DNA of 64,000 bases. Origin: Sycobia sp. Sy_11. Taxonomy: Eukaryota > Arthropoda > Insecta > Hymenoptera > Epichrysomallidae. The position numbers and the translations under genes were made by a program. Below are positions 22,481 to 33,699 of this stretch, in pieces (the first letter of the stretch is position 1; each line of letters opens with the position of its first letter). The notes beneath the pieces were generated by a model that was not told the DNA's origin, made no database searches, and saw nothing but the letters and a program-made list of their open reading frames with translations. The DNA is taken from assembly GCA_018907035.1 (NCBI GenBank), contig JACCIC010000038.1, forward strand, positions 927,501 through 991,500. Direction: 5' to 3'.

Positions 22481-23395
22481 CAATTAATATTTCCATGTCA
22501 TGTCCAAATACGAAGTTCTTCAAGAAAAAAGAATGGTAACAAAACAAAAATACCTATTCATCGATTTTAAATTAAAACTAAAAACAATTTTTATCTAGTT
22601 TTTTTCCAAATTAAAGATGACATAAATATTCTCTAATTGTTTCAAGATGAATAGAATTAACTCAATTTAGAATTTTAGTTTCAAAAAACAAAATTAAGCC
22701 TCTAAGTAAATGAAAATAAACCATTTAATTTTATTCCCATATAATATTTTTGCCCTATATTTATCTATTCTTGTCATCATAATGAGATAAAATCTTTGGT
22801 GGAGCCGAGTAACGAAACAATGGTAATATTCATCTATACGCCTTGGGATTACAAGCGTACGTTGGGGAATAGCTTCAGAATTCGTGAACATTTTATATTC
22901 GACATTACGGACGCTGTTTCTCCGTATTCCTTATTTCCACTGTTATTTTCCTTTGAAATTGCTCGCAACACCACAATGTTACGCTATCTTTCACATTTAT
23001 ATAGAAATACTTTTAAATTTTTGATCTAAGAAATCTTAATTTATTTTTGCAATGCTTCTGTTCAATAGTAACAATGTGCTTACATATGTGTCGGGTCCAT
23101 TGGAATACATTTTTTTGGAAAGTAGAGTTTACTTCATGTTACACCAGACATAAATTTTCTTTTTATTTAATTACTTAGCGAGATGAATTTTAGTGTCTGT
23201 GGTATTATTACAGCTTTGAATTTACTGCAATTACTGGATTTACCGTAATTGTGTTTTACTCTCTTGTCGTTCTCTTACAGATTTAATTGCATTAAAAAGG
23301 TTATTACAAAAGAAACGGTAGATAGCAATTTCTTATTAATTTTAAATATTTTAGTTATAATAAAATTAAAAATTGTACTTATGTCGACTGTTCTG
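22481..23395. other. AT-rich stretch, nothing recognised
   Basis: A 77-residue frame at 22796-23029 and its minus-strand shadow show no domain. Confidence 0.5.
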
Positions 23396-23687
23396 AATTA
23401 AATTAATAAATATTTTTATCGGTCTTACAGTCATCATACTATCATATATTAGTTAAAATAATGAGTCAGACTGACTTTGTTTATGATCACCCTCGTAGAA
23501 TCTGAAATAAAACTTATTACTACAGTAAATTATATCAGAAAATTAAAAATAAAAATAAAATAAAATTAATAATAAAATAAAAATAAAATACAATAATAAG
23601 TAAAATAAAAATAAAAAATAATAAAAGTACTTATTCTATGTTAATAAAGGACAGCCTGACTGCCCCCACCACCTTAAATTTAGGATC
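23396..23687 (-). repeat. Left arm of the Penelope inverted repeat
   Basis: Reverse complement of 24228-24515. Shared landmarks on the plus strand are TATTTTTATCGGTCTTACAG, GAGTCAGACTGAC, CCTCGTAGAATCTG and CAGCCTGACTGCCCCC. Confidence 0.85.
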
Positions 23688-24066
23688 TTTACCATTTAAT
23701 AATTGCAAAGATAAAGATGATAAAGGTTTGAAAAAAGGAGTAGTATATAAAATAAATTGTAAAGATTGTGATAAATATTATATTGGACAAACGGGCAGGT
23801 ACCTAAAACAAAGAATATATGAGCATCAATATAGCTTACGAAGCATGAATGGTACATCCGGGCTAAAATAACATAGTTTAAAACTTTTACATTCTTTCGA
23901 CTTTGAAAATGTAAATATTTTGGAACATAGTATTAAGAATACATATAAAAGAGAAACTCTTGAAAATATTCACATTGTGAAAAATCCCAATAATGTAAAT
24001 TTAATGTTAGAGTCGAGTAAATTGGACAAAGTTTTATCATACCTTATTAATATAGAATTTGTATAG
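23638..24066 (+). pseudogene. Penelope GIY-YIG endonuclease, C-terminal part
   Basis: The frame contains GVVYKINCKDC (GIY-type strand with a CxxC zinc pair), YYIGQTGRYLKQRIYEH (YIG at residues 48-50, catalytic-type Arg in KQR, His63) and then the family tail. One in-frame TAA at 23869-23871 stands where the related copy at 44987 has Glu (KEHCLK), so it is a GAA-to-TAA change. The frame then continues HSLKLLHSFDFENVNILEH to a stop at 24064-24066. The enzyme would cut the target for Penelope integration. The first codons lie within the left inverted repeat, so the annotated start is not native. Confidence 0.85.
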
Positions 24067-24171
24067 TTCGTATTTAAGTTGAACAAAAAAAAAAGGGGGG
24101 GCCTATAAATGTTATATTCATCAATTTAGACTGGGGAAGGGGTATATAAAGTAGCATGCTGGGTTTTTTAT

Positions 24172-24220
24172 TTTTGTTTAGTTCCTGAGGATGAACCGTA
24201 GCGGTTTGAAACGTCAAACA
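24172..24220 (+). ncRNA. Hammerhead-ribozyme-like motif of Penelope
   Basis: CTGAGGA at 24185, then a small hairpin (AACCG, loop TAG, CGGTT), then GAAAC and GTC fit the hammerhead order CUGANGA, stem II, GAAA, UH cleavage site. TTGTTT before the core and AAACAA after it could form stem I; stem III would be only a base pair or so. Penelope elements are reported to carry hammerheads with minimal stem III. Confidence 0.5.
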
Positions 24221-24227
24221 AGAAGGT

Positions 24228-24515
24228 GATCCTACATTTAAGGTGGTGGGGGGCAGTCAGGTTGTCCTTTACTAACATAGACTAAGTACTTTCATTATTA
24301 ATTTTTTATTTTTATTTTACTTTTTATTGTATTTATATTTTATTATTAATTTTATTTTATTTTTATTTTTAATTTTCTGATATAATTTATTGTAGTAATA
24401 AGTTTTATTTCAGATTCTACGGGGGTAATCATAAACAAGGACAGTCTGACTCATTATTTTAACTAATATATGATATTATAAAGACTGTAGGATCGATAAA
24501 AATATTTCTTAATTT
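24228..24515 (+). repeat. Right arm of the Penelope inverted repeat
   Basis: Matches the reverse complement of 23396-23687, including GATCCTACATTTAAGGTGG at its start. It ends in GATCGATAAAAATATTTCTT. Confidence 0.85.
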
Positions 24516-24531
24516 TAGTTATAATATATCT

Positions 24532-24754
24532 TTTTTTTTTTTTTTTTTTTTTTTTTTGTTATTTAACGTCGCTCTATTTATGCTTCCAAATATCGGTGCT
24601 AATCAGCGACGGAGGTCTACGATGTGTTTGTAAAAAAAGCACACGTAAATTAATACAGCGGTGCCTGTATCAATCGGCCGAGACCGGGATTTGAACTCGG
24701 ATCACCAAGTTAGTAATCCTTCGCTCTAGCAATCGAGCCATCGTAGGCCTCCTC
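24532..24754 (-). mobile_element. tRNA-derived SINE, full-length copy with target duplication
   Basis: Read on the minus strand it starts GAGGCCTACGATGGCTCG, with an A-box-like TGGCTCGATTGCTAGAG, a B-box-like GAGTTCAAATCCCGG, a tRNA-unrelated body and the end AATAGAGCGACGTTAAATAA followed by poly(A). The flanks share TTATAATATATCT (24519-24531 and 24755-24767), a 13-bp target-site duplication. It would be transcribed by RNA polymerase III and mobilised by a LINE. Other copies lie at 37663, 47089 and 51421. Confidence 0.85.
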
Positions 24755-24767
24755 TTATAATATATCT

Positions 24768-25440
24768 ATTTTATACGTAATATTTTATAAAAAATACTGT
24801 CTATTAATTTTCATATTTAGGATATTGATGATTTTATGATAGAGAAAACTAATAAAATGATTATTATTTTATTATTACAAATACTAGATAATTAAGTTTG
24901 ATTCGAAAAACTCCCTGATCTATAACATGCAATATTTAAGTAGTCTTAAAGAAATTTATTATTTTGTTCTATAAAAATTTTATTTAATTAATTTTTGTTT
25001 AAGATTTATTACTAATACTCAAGAAACGACTTATAATATTTTCAATTCTTCCATTTTCTGTATATATTTTCTGTAGTGATAGCAATAATTTGATTAATTA
25101 TATAAATATAATAGTATGATTTACTTCTCTGTTTTAGGTGAGTTTTTATCCAATTGCTAACTGATCCATGCAGTGAATAACAGTGAAGATTACTACAATA
25201 CAAATATAAATTAATGGCGATATGAAATATCGGTGAACTGATATTATTCTGCTCTATTGACTGCTTCATACTTTATTATTTACAATCGAATCGGGTGCGT
25301 TTACCATTATCTTAATCTCTAATTATCAGATATGTAAAATTTAGCAATAGAATTTATTATTTTTATTAATCAATCGCTCGATATTTTTACGATAATAAAC
25401 ATATATTACTCATATAGAATTAGATCTATCGCGCTACGGG
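24768..25440. other. AT-rich stretch, nothing recognised
   Basis: No supported gene. A 75-residue minus-strand frame at 25042-25269 lacks domains. Confidence 0.5.
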
Positions 25441-25699
25441 ACAACAATATGCGCTTCCGAAATGAGAAAAGTTTGCGGTGTAAGGAATTGTTTCTTTGCT
25501 CCATTTGGAGTAAGCAGACGATTCCTAAGTATACGACACTGCCCTGCCAAATCCTAGGGAAAAAGCTAGGACCCCGATAAAAATTTATAATGAGAAATCA
25601 GTGATTTTTTCCCCGACTATTAGGAGAAATTCTCGGCCGAAACTGATATAAAATTGATTGGCTATGTGGCAACAGTTGATTCCGACGTCACACTTGGAA

Positions 25700-25785
25700 T
25701 CGGGTGAGTCGCATATAAATGGCACATGCTCCAGCGAGTGCGCAAAGGCGCTATAAGTCGCCATTAATATCTTTCTCGGTAAGTG
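25700..25785 (+). promoter_or_regulatory. Candidate TATA promoter with first exon and splice donor
   Basis: TATAAAT at 25714-25720 sits in a GC-richer patch (25430-25780). About 60 bp downstream is CTCG|GTAAGTG, a near-consensus donor with GT at 25779-25780. With a start about 30 bp below the TATA box, the first exon would be roughly 30-35 bp of untranslated RNA. The partner acceptor could be at 26910. Confidence 0.35.
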
Positions 25786-26910
25786 TTTTAATTAAAATTA
25801 CGCACTTTTTCCGTGAGAATATTTTTGCAAATCAATTTTATTTTATTTAATCTAATATTTGATATCAGAGAGATAATAAATTTGATTAATATCTACTTGT
25901 TAATTTATATTTCACTTTTTTTATCTATCGTAGAACCTGTCTTCTATAAAATCTAGTTATAGATTTCGTTAAAATTCAAAACCGATATAGCCTTGCTAAA
26001 AATTTAGAAAGTTACTCTAAAACGTTAATAATATTTTACTAAATTGTATTAAATTTTCTATTATCTAAAACGATCAAACAAATTGAATGTATTAAATCGA
26101 ACGAAGTAGTAAAAAAAAAGTCGAAGGAAGAATTTCATTTTCCAACCTAATTTATTTACATTTAAATGCTGTGCATGTTATTTAGCAGAAATTCTGTAGA
26201 TTTTAATTATCGAAAATAATTGTATGCTACTTATCGAGCACTACTATTCTACGGATATTGCTCTTCGTTCATATTTCATATTTCTATCTGAAGCGTATTA
26301 AGGGAGTTATTATCTCATTAGAACTTTCTATATTTTAGAAATTTCTTTCACATTAGTTGTTTGATTTAAGCATTCTTAATAACTATTGTTCCCATTTCGG
26401 GAAATATTTTTTGTAAAGTGAAAAGAATCTAGGTTAGTTATTCAGCACCCACCGTGCTCAGTACTAGCAATCCAAAGGATTAATTTTTTAGTATCATCTC
26501 ATTTCGCGAATTGGATTTTTGTTTCTGCAACATTTTCCTCTTTGAATATAAAACTTTCAGTCCTACCTACTTTATTTTTACTAATGAATGCGGAACAAAA
26601 TATATTATTACGCTCATTAAACGAATTTAAAATATTAGATTAAAAATTAAAAACTGTACTAAGATAAAAGACCGATAAAATATTTATGAATTGGAATATT
26701 AGATAGACCTACTTTACAAAGAATAACCACATTGGGAATGATATTAAAAGTTAATATATATATATATACTTAAATTTGGTCAATGCTGTCGATAGTTTCG
26801 AAAGTAAGACCTCAATAACTTAACGCTTTAAAATTCTTATAAATAATAATATTTGTTGAGTTTATAGCAATTTGAATATTAATTTTATCTGCCTAAATTT
26901 TGGTTTTCAG
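25786..26910. other. AT-rich stretch, possible intron
   Basis: AT-rich DNA without coding signal, ending in a pyrimidine-rich acceptor TTTTGGTTTTCAG at 26898-26910. Confidence 0.4.
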
Positions 26911-26913
26911 CTA

Positions 26914-27060
26914 ATGCTTCAAAAAGGCAAACTGGCAACCATAAAAGTTCTTTTACCAAATGGAAATAAAGTTTTTATTGAGCTTCTTTATAATCCATGT
27001 GATTGGTCTCTTAAGATTCCGAAGGCTGGTTTTAATGATGCAAAAAATCGTAATTTTTAG
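26914..27060 (+). CDS. Possible small spliced gene, 48-residue product
   Basis: An ATG follows three bases after the acceptor at 26910 and opens a 48-codon frame with KLATIKVLLPNGNKVFIELL, YNPCDWSLKIPK and AGFNDAKNRNF, ending in TAG. The composition looks like real protein (mixed, amphipathic, few rare residues), but I recognise no family. There is no signal peptide or membrane segment. The frame also extends upstream of the acceptor without a stop to 26872, so the start is chosen on splice context. It could instead be an internal exon or chance. Confidence 0.3.
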   Translation: MLQKGKLATIKVLLPNGNKVFIELLYNPCDWSLKIPKAGFNDAKNRNF

Positions 27061-29331
27061 CTTTCGCATCTTTTTTCATTTGTATTTTCGTACTCTAACT
27101 TTTTTTAATACATCTTATCTAGGCATCTCCTTTCTAGTACATCTTATGTATGAGCTTTTTAGCACTGCTTTTAATACGCCCCTGTCGATTATCTCCCTCT
27201 TATTTTGCTTTTCTTCTTCTTTTGCTTTTTTTTCTTATTGACTCCGAAATTGTAAAGCCTTACTGAAAGATTGAAATTTTCAAGCGAATTTTCGAGATCA
27301 CCACTGTAGATATCAGAAAGAGCGGGCCCCCCTCCACTTTCACTGAAATAATACGGCGCCTAAGAGCAAAGAAAATAGAAGAAGAAGTATTTCAGTGCCC
27401 CTATTAGCTCTTTTGTCAGCAAAAGAAATACCGGCATGGTAGTCTTATCTTTTCTCGTAGCTTACGATGTTGTCTAGACTTTGTTGTCTTTTTCTAAGAA
27501 AGCTTTTGTTACATAAAATTTTAGTATCTTTTGAGAAAATAGCTTCTCAGAAAATGTAACATTTGTTTTTCAAACAGTATTCACTTAATTGGTTATTAGA
27601 TTCTTTATTCTTTATCTTAAATGTACCTCTTTATAGAAACTTAATATTGCTAATAAAGTTCTTCATTTTGAAATTGAACTTTAATATGAGCAAAGAAATA
27701 CAAAAAATAAATTTGTTTGAATAATCAGAATTTTTTAAATAACATATATTGTATAATTCTGCATATTCAATACATTTGAAAATGTATACTAACCTATAGA
27801 TAAATTACATAACCATTGATAATATTTATAGCCAATTCTAAGAAAACGAAGGACTACAAGCACTAAATAATCGGAAAGAACTAATTCTCTCTATCATATG
27901 AAAAACCTTCACTTTTAATTTCAAACCAACTTTTAGTTTCAAATAAACCTTATAAGTTGTTAGTCTTTCGTAAAATCAATCCCATAACTGTAAAGAAGAA
28001 AAGGTAAATCAGTTTTCCTTGAAACGTCTTACATAATATCAACATTTATAACAAAATAAAAATTGTTTATCTAAGTAAAATAATAAGCATGGTTGAATCA
28101 TTTTATCTATTGTATATAGATTTAATTGCGAATAAATACAAAATGCAAAACAAATTATTTCATAATTATCGAATAACGAGGTCGTTCACCTAGGTGCATT
28201 TACAACTGAACTAGACAATTATAATGTTTATGTGCTTCCTCTTTTTAATTTAATTTTGAAAACATTATCAACAAAGAAATAGTTAAATCAACCGAAATTA
28301 ATGTGAATGTAGATTGAGTAAATCAGTTCTGGCATTTCTTATTTATCTCAATACTAGTAGAAGAGCAACTAAACTTTTGACTAAATATTAATTTATTACT
28401 CTTGAGTTACTGGAAGAGATAATATTAGGTAATGAAATGGCCGTCGTTAACGATGAAGAAAGTATTTAGGTAATCCTTTCATAGGATGAGGTGTCGTTAT
28501 ATTCCAAAAATTTTTATTGTTATCATTAACAAAATCTGAATTAAGGCAATATGAAACAAGACTTTAATAAATTAGAAATTTTCTGTACAACATTAAGTAA
28601 TCAAATATATATGCCTATTTGTGGTTCATTGCTTAAATTCTTCGCGGAGAATTTTAAACAGATTTATCATATGCAATTTTAAATACATATAGATTATTTA
28701 CATACAATATACAAATTGACAATATTACAAGTAAAGTTGAAAGAATAAAAATCAGAATTTCAGCTACAATTAAAACTATTGACCCGGGGCTTGAATAACA
28801 TAAAATACCAAAATATAATCAAATTTTAGACTATACTTAATATCTTATATTATATGCTGGAATTAAATCGTAGAATATTACTAAATGAAAAAATATTATT
28901 TATTTAATTAATTAAAATAATGCTCGCCACTTTTTGAGATATTTGACCATCTTTTATGATGTGATATAATATCATTTTATAGAAGATCTCTTCATCTTTA
29001 AATGAAATTCGTGATATAATTCATTTTTTTCAAACATCATAGTATGTAAATATCTACTTGCACAAATTGTCAGCCGGTGATGCGAGCAAGTAACAGTGCA
29101 CATCTTTGATCCCACCAAATTGAGAAGTGGAGTTATGACCCGTGGGTTGCTGATTTTCCCACTAATATTGATGAATCGCCGTGTGTAACTCACGACTTTC
29201 TCCACTTTTGATTGCCATAATGTGGGTTTACTTTTCATCGCTGAAAATACTTAGACGCAAAGAATATTTTATTTTCTACCGCTCAAGCAGAATTTCAACT
29301 GTTTATTCTATTATGTGGCTTCAATATTATA
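27061..29331. other. AT-rich stretch, nothing recognised
   Basis: Pyrimidine-rich DNA (27060-27240) and AT-rich DNA. No supported gene, RNA or named repeat. Confidence 0.5.
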
Positions 29332-30487
29332 TTAGGTTGTCAAATATCTCCCTTCCGCCTTTTGGTCTTATAAATTTCGCAGCTATGTTCAGAGTGCTAC
29401 AGAGCTCGTATGTGGTAATACTATACATCATTTGAAAGGTCTTGACATAACGTACAAAACGACGCTATGCATGAATAGTTTGGATATTGCGTTTAAAAGT
29501 TGTAGACGTGTAAATATGGAGTTCACTAATGCCAAAATTCGCGCTGTTTTAAAGTTTTCCTTCGTCAAAGGCAAATCCGCTAGAGAAACGTTCCGTGAGA
29601 TTAATGGTGTTTTTGGGAATGGCACGCTATCACTTCGAGCCGCAGAGGAATGGTTTCGACGATTCAGAGCCGATGAAAACGAGAACATGGATAAGCCAGC
29701 CGGTGGAAAACCTGTGACGACGAATACCGATCAAATCATGGAATTTATCGAGTTAGACCAGCATATGGCATCTCATGACATCGCCCAGGAGATGAGAGTT
29801 AGTCACCAGACTATTTTAAACTATTTGCAGAAGGCTGAATACAAAAAAAGCTTGAGCTTGACTGCCGCATGATTCGACGCAAAAAAACTTCTGGACTGAA
29901 TCCACGCCTGCGATGTGCTGCTGAAACGGAACAAACTTAACCCATTTTTGAAGCGGATGGTGACTGGGGACGAAAAATGGATCACATATGACAATATCAA
30001 GCGAAAATGGTCGTGGTCCAAGGCCGGTGGACCGTCCCAAACAGTGGCCAAGCCGGGATTGATGGCCAGGAAGGTTTTGCTGTGTGTTTGGTGGGATTGG
30101 AAGAGAATCATCCACTATGAGCTGTTCCCATATGGCCAGACGCTTAATTCTACCATCTACTGTGAACAACTGGACCGTTTGAAGCAAAATATCGACCAGA
30201 AGGGTCCACAATTGGCCAACAGGAAGGGTGTAGTGTTCCACCAGGACAACGCCAGACCACACACTTCGTTGATGACTCGTCAGAAGCTACGGGAGTTCGG
30301 ATAGGAAGTTTTATGGCATCCACCATATAGCCCGGACATAGCGGCAAGTGATTACCACCTGTCTTGATGGAAACAAATTATTGAACAAAACGGCATATAT
30401 TTGAAGTAAATCTGACTACTGTAACACTTATTATAAAGCATTGAGTAAAGAGCAAAACAGCTGAAGGAAAATATTGGACAGCCTATT
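29332..30487 (+). mobile_element. Mariner transposon, nearly complete
   Basis: The left terminal repeat TTAGGTTGTCAAATATCTCC begins right after a TA (29330-29331). The right end carries a decayed version, GAAGGAAAATATTGGACAGC, near 30465-30484. Length is about 1.16 kb, usual for mariner is about 1.3 kb. A deletion derivative of the same family lies at 43551-43942. The right end abuts a Penelope RT fragment. Confidence 0.8.
29516..30366 (+). pseudogene. Mariner transposase (DD34D), frameshifted
   Basis: ATG at 29516 opens the N-terminal helix-turn-helix region (KIRAVLKFSFVKGKSA, AAEEWFRRFRADENENMD). The second frame starts near 29900 with the catalytic core: VTGDEKWITYDN holds the first Asp, FHQDNARPHTS the second, and YSPDIAASDYHL the third, so all three catalytic residues survive. 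There are two frame breaks near 29845-29900 and a TAG at 30302-30304. The enzyme would cut and paste the element at TA sites. Not functional here. Confidence 0.85.
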
Positions 30488-31120
30488 ATTTTATTTCATT
30501 GGAAAAACACCAACTATCTTTAATATAAGAACTAGTCTTTCCAACTATCTTAACCAATATATTAGATAAAAATCTGGCAATATTATAAGTTGGGAAACCT
30601 ATGGAAGATATTATTATTCTAAATGTCAGTTTTTCTTTATGAATCTTGAGAAGCCCATCACATTTTGCTCCTGTACCATTTTCACATTTTAAATATTTAT
30701 ATATAGTACCATTTATGTATTCATTTCTTTTATAATTATTTAATAATTCTTTCAAATTATTTTGCAGCTTAATAATATGTGCATTATCAATTTTCAAATA
30801 AGTACTATCAACATTTAATATATTTATACTATTTATGTAATCAGTTTTATTGGAAGCTACAGTTATATTACTTTTGTCTGCCTTTTGGAAGATTATATTA
30901 GGGTTATTTCTCAAATAATTCTTCACGGTAATTAATTCATGTAGAAAATTACTATTTAAAAAATTATCAAATTTATTTTTTCTTTTAAAATTACTAATGA
31001 CTTTTTTAATCGGGAGATTATTTTTAGAATATATTATTCCATGTTTGGCACCGTTAGACATGATGTTTACTACTTCATTTCTTTGTCAGTTAGATTCCTA
31101 AACCAATTTTTATTATTTGC
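30486..31120 (-). pseudogene. Penelope-like reverse transcriptase, N-terminal half
   Basis: The 191-codon frame at 30486-31061 has IIFQKADKSNITVASNKTDY, the conserved KADK segment of Penelope RT, then LLKIHKEKLTFRIIIS (the LPKIHK block with Pro changed to Leu) and FLSNILVKIVG. Motifs A to E and the endonuclease are missing: the sequence is cut where the mariner ends at 30487. An upstream part continues in other frames to about 31120. Non-functional. Confidence 0.8.
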
Positions 31121-31579
31121 ATTGTTAATCTGATAGCTTTGAAATTGTTTTATATTTCTTGAACATTCAAATTTCCTTTTTAATGTTTGTCTATTATTAT
31201 ACTTTATTTTAATAATATGCTTGTTCTGACCAAGAAAAAATTCATGTAAATCACTTCTTTATATAGTTTGATATAGATAATATTCAATCATTAATAAATA
31301 TCTATTTAAGGAATTAATCTGAATATGTAAATCTCGAATTTCCAAATTAATAAATTAATTTTTGAAAAAGAAAATATTTTTCTTGAGATCATAAGAAACA
31401 CTATTATTATAAACCTGCAGAAAATATTTATCATGAAATCTATTATTAATGTGTACCGGAAATATATTTGATTTCTGGCATCTAATGTATTAATATTAAT
31501 ATAAATATATATTGATATGATTACGTATTATTTTCGATTGATTTAATTAGACTGTAAGAACAATGAAAATATTTATTAA
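31121..31579 (-). mobile_element. Penelope 5' flank, inverted terminal motif
   Basis: Near 31530-31575 the plus strand reads GATTGATTTAATTAGACTG and AAGAACAATGAAAATATTTA, matching the terminal motif at 20708. Relative to this Penelope the motif is inverted, as in the left arm at 23396. The Helitron-like copy starts directly after it at 31580. Confidence 0.55.
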
Positions 31580-32048
31580 CTAGCACCCCCCGTCTCGGCT
31601 TCGCTCGAGATAATAATTTAACCGATTTCATAAACAATGCAATAATACCTAAGTAAAAAGTTCTCGATATATAAAAATCTATATTTCTATAAATCATTGA
31701 CCGTAATGTACCTATCATCGCTTCTGTATAAAAATCTGTATTTTTTGCCGACCATTTTGTACAATATATATATATATGCATATTAAATACGGCTCCAATG
31801 GAAAAAATTGTTCTTTCGAGTTCGAGCGGTAGAAAAAGATGTGCAAGTGTTTTAGAGTTTTCTTTTGAGGAGCTAGAATACGATGTCCAGATATCCCGGG
31901 ACGACTTTTACTGAGAGTTTGCGTGTTCGAATGGTAAAATATGAATCTCTTTATAGAAGTCTCTTAAGCACTCCCCGTAGATATCGTTCCAAAACATCCC
32001 GACATCGTCTTCTACCGTCCAAACACGAAATTCCCCATAGAAGTCGTT

Positions 32049-32049
<1 letters not shown>
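31580..32049 (-). mobile_element. Helitron-like repeat, 3' part (copy C)
   Basis: On the minus strand it ends with a hairpin (TCTCG, loop, CGAGA at 31593-31610) followed by a short spacer and CTAG at 31580-31583, the Helitron 3' signature, next to T in the flank. Further inside are TTTAATATGCATATATATA, GGTCGGCAAAAAATACAG and units of the 60-bp minisatellite in both orientations. An (AC)n tract cuts the copy at 32050. Confidence 0.75.
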
Positions 32050-32131
<82 letters not shown>

Positions 32132-32166
32132 GCACGCACGCACGCACGCACGCACACGCACACGCA
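32050..32166. repeat. (AC)n, (GC)n and (ACGC)n compound microsatellite
   Basis: About 66 bp of AC, then 14 bp of GC, then CGCA units. It truncates Helitron-like copy C. Confidence 0.95.
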
Positions 32167-32269
32167 CAAACTAAGGACTCAATGGCGATTTCCTAAAACT
32201 CTTTAATTTTAATGCGTCATCACATAAACGCTCTATAGGCATAATCTCTGATAATCTACGTCACAGGTG

Positions 32270-33690
32270 ATAGAACAAAAAAAAATTGAATCTGAACTAC
32301 AGGAACTTTTTATAAATATAAATAAGTATTATAAGAAATGAAAAATTAATGCTTCAAAATGTGAAACTAACCTTTTCCATCCAAAATTAAGCGCACTAGG
32401 TCTAGCTGAAAGACTGCATAGTAAATCCTTTGTAATTAGAGAAAAATTAATCGACGGAGAAATTATACCTCATAAAAACTGTGTACGATATCTAGGTGTC
32501 AATATTGTTAATAAACTAAATTATAAGCTACACGTCGAAATTCAACTAGCTAATGCTAAAACACATTCTGGAAAGCAAAAAGATTATTCTATAATAAACA
32601 CCTCCATACTAAAACAAAAATTTTATGTTATCAAGCATTAGTAAGACCAATCCTAACATACGGTTGCCCGATATGGTATAACATCTCAGCTTCAATGGTG
32701 GAAATGTTTAGAATCTTTGAAAGAAAGTGTTTAAGAGCCTGTCTCAACACATATAGATCACTGCAAAGCAATTTTCGAAAATTCATAAAAAACAAAAAAA
32801 TATACGATCTAGCTAACAGTCATCGCATATATTATCACATGTTGAAACTTACGAGAAATCACTATGCTCAAACAATAAAAATAAAAGAAAATAGTTTAAC
32901 ATCTAGCACACTTTTTGAATGAACTATATTACCAAAAACACTAAAAACGGGTTTTATTCCCCTCGAAGCTTTCATATATTAGATAAAAAAAGTGACATCC
33001 AAGACAAAAACAATATTCCGATAATTTATCATATAAAAAGGAAAGCTGGCATTCGAACAATTTTATATAAGGCAAATCTTAATAGTCAGGAAGACGCTCC
33101 TTATTGAAGATATAATATGGCACTATCATTGCGTGATAGTAAAGATAATCACCGAAAAAATACGCAAAAATGCAGGTAGATTGCATAGCCCGAATTGACA
33201 ATTTAATAAGCGTATTAATTCAATTAATAATGTTTAACAATACGGGTAATAACAGTAACAACAACACAAGAACAATCACTAAAAAAAGTTTGTAATCTAC
33301 GTTTCTAGCTATCGAATGTATATTCATGTCATCTTTGTCAATCTCTGTAAATAAATGTAAGTATTCGTAAACCCATCAAACCGTAATTCCCTCCCTCACC
33401 CCCCTTAAACTATAAGCATATAAAATATAAATTGTCAAGTTTTTCTTTCTCACCAAATTTTTCTAACAAAATAATATTTAAGATACAGCATAAGAGTGTT
33501 TACAAATGTAATTCCTAATATAAAATAATTAGTCCTTATGTAATTAAGCTCCATATTGTATGACTACGCTAAATCGACACGTTACGATAATGTATATCTA
33601 AAAAAATGTAACAGCTTTCTTTTGTATATTGAAAAAAAAATACCAATACTTTGTAAAATCTTTTTGGTCAATAAACGTATTAAAAAAAAC
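32270..33690 (+). pseudogene. LINE reverse transcriptase C-terminal fragment, jockey-like
   Basis: Pieces in changing frames read INASKCETNLFHPK, RYLGVNIVNKLNY, VRPILTYGCPIWYN and then MVEMFRIFERKCLRACL and YHMLKLTRNHYAQT. These match the thumb and C-terminal region after the YADD box in jockey-type LINEs. RT catalytic motifs and the endonuclease are missing (5' truncation). AT-rich 3' DNA follows to AATAAACGTATTAAAAAAAA near 33690, a plausible 3' tail. Confidence 0.7.
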
Positions 33691-33699
33691 ACTTCATAC

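Larger units (their letters stand above)
23396..24515 (+). mobile_element. Penelope-like element, endonuclease end, flanked by inverted repeats
   Basis: The left arm (23396-23687) is the near-perfect reverse complement of the right arm (24228-24515). Both contain the CAGTC(A/T)GACTG-type motif, the TTTTATTTTA-rich tract and the AGTCTGAC...TTTATCGATC end. Between them lie the GIY-YIG endonuclease end, a 3' untranslated stretch and a hammerhead-like motif. Penelope elements are known for variable terminal repeats, including inverted partial copies, which fits. The element is 5' truncated: RT is absent. Confidence 0.8.

Noticed and set aside
24660..24754. A tRNA gene on the minus strand
   Set aside because: A- and B-box-like words are present, but the sequence continues into a shared SINE body and poly(A), and four copies exist, so it is a SINE head.
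31883..32206. Frames across the (AC)n tract coding Thr-His or Cys-Val runs
   Set aside because: They are products of the dinucleotide repeat. The flanking coding-looking parts are Helitron-like minisatellite units.
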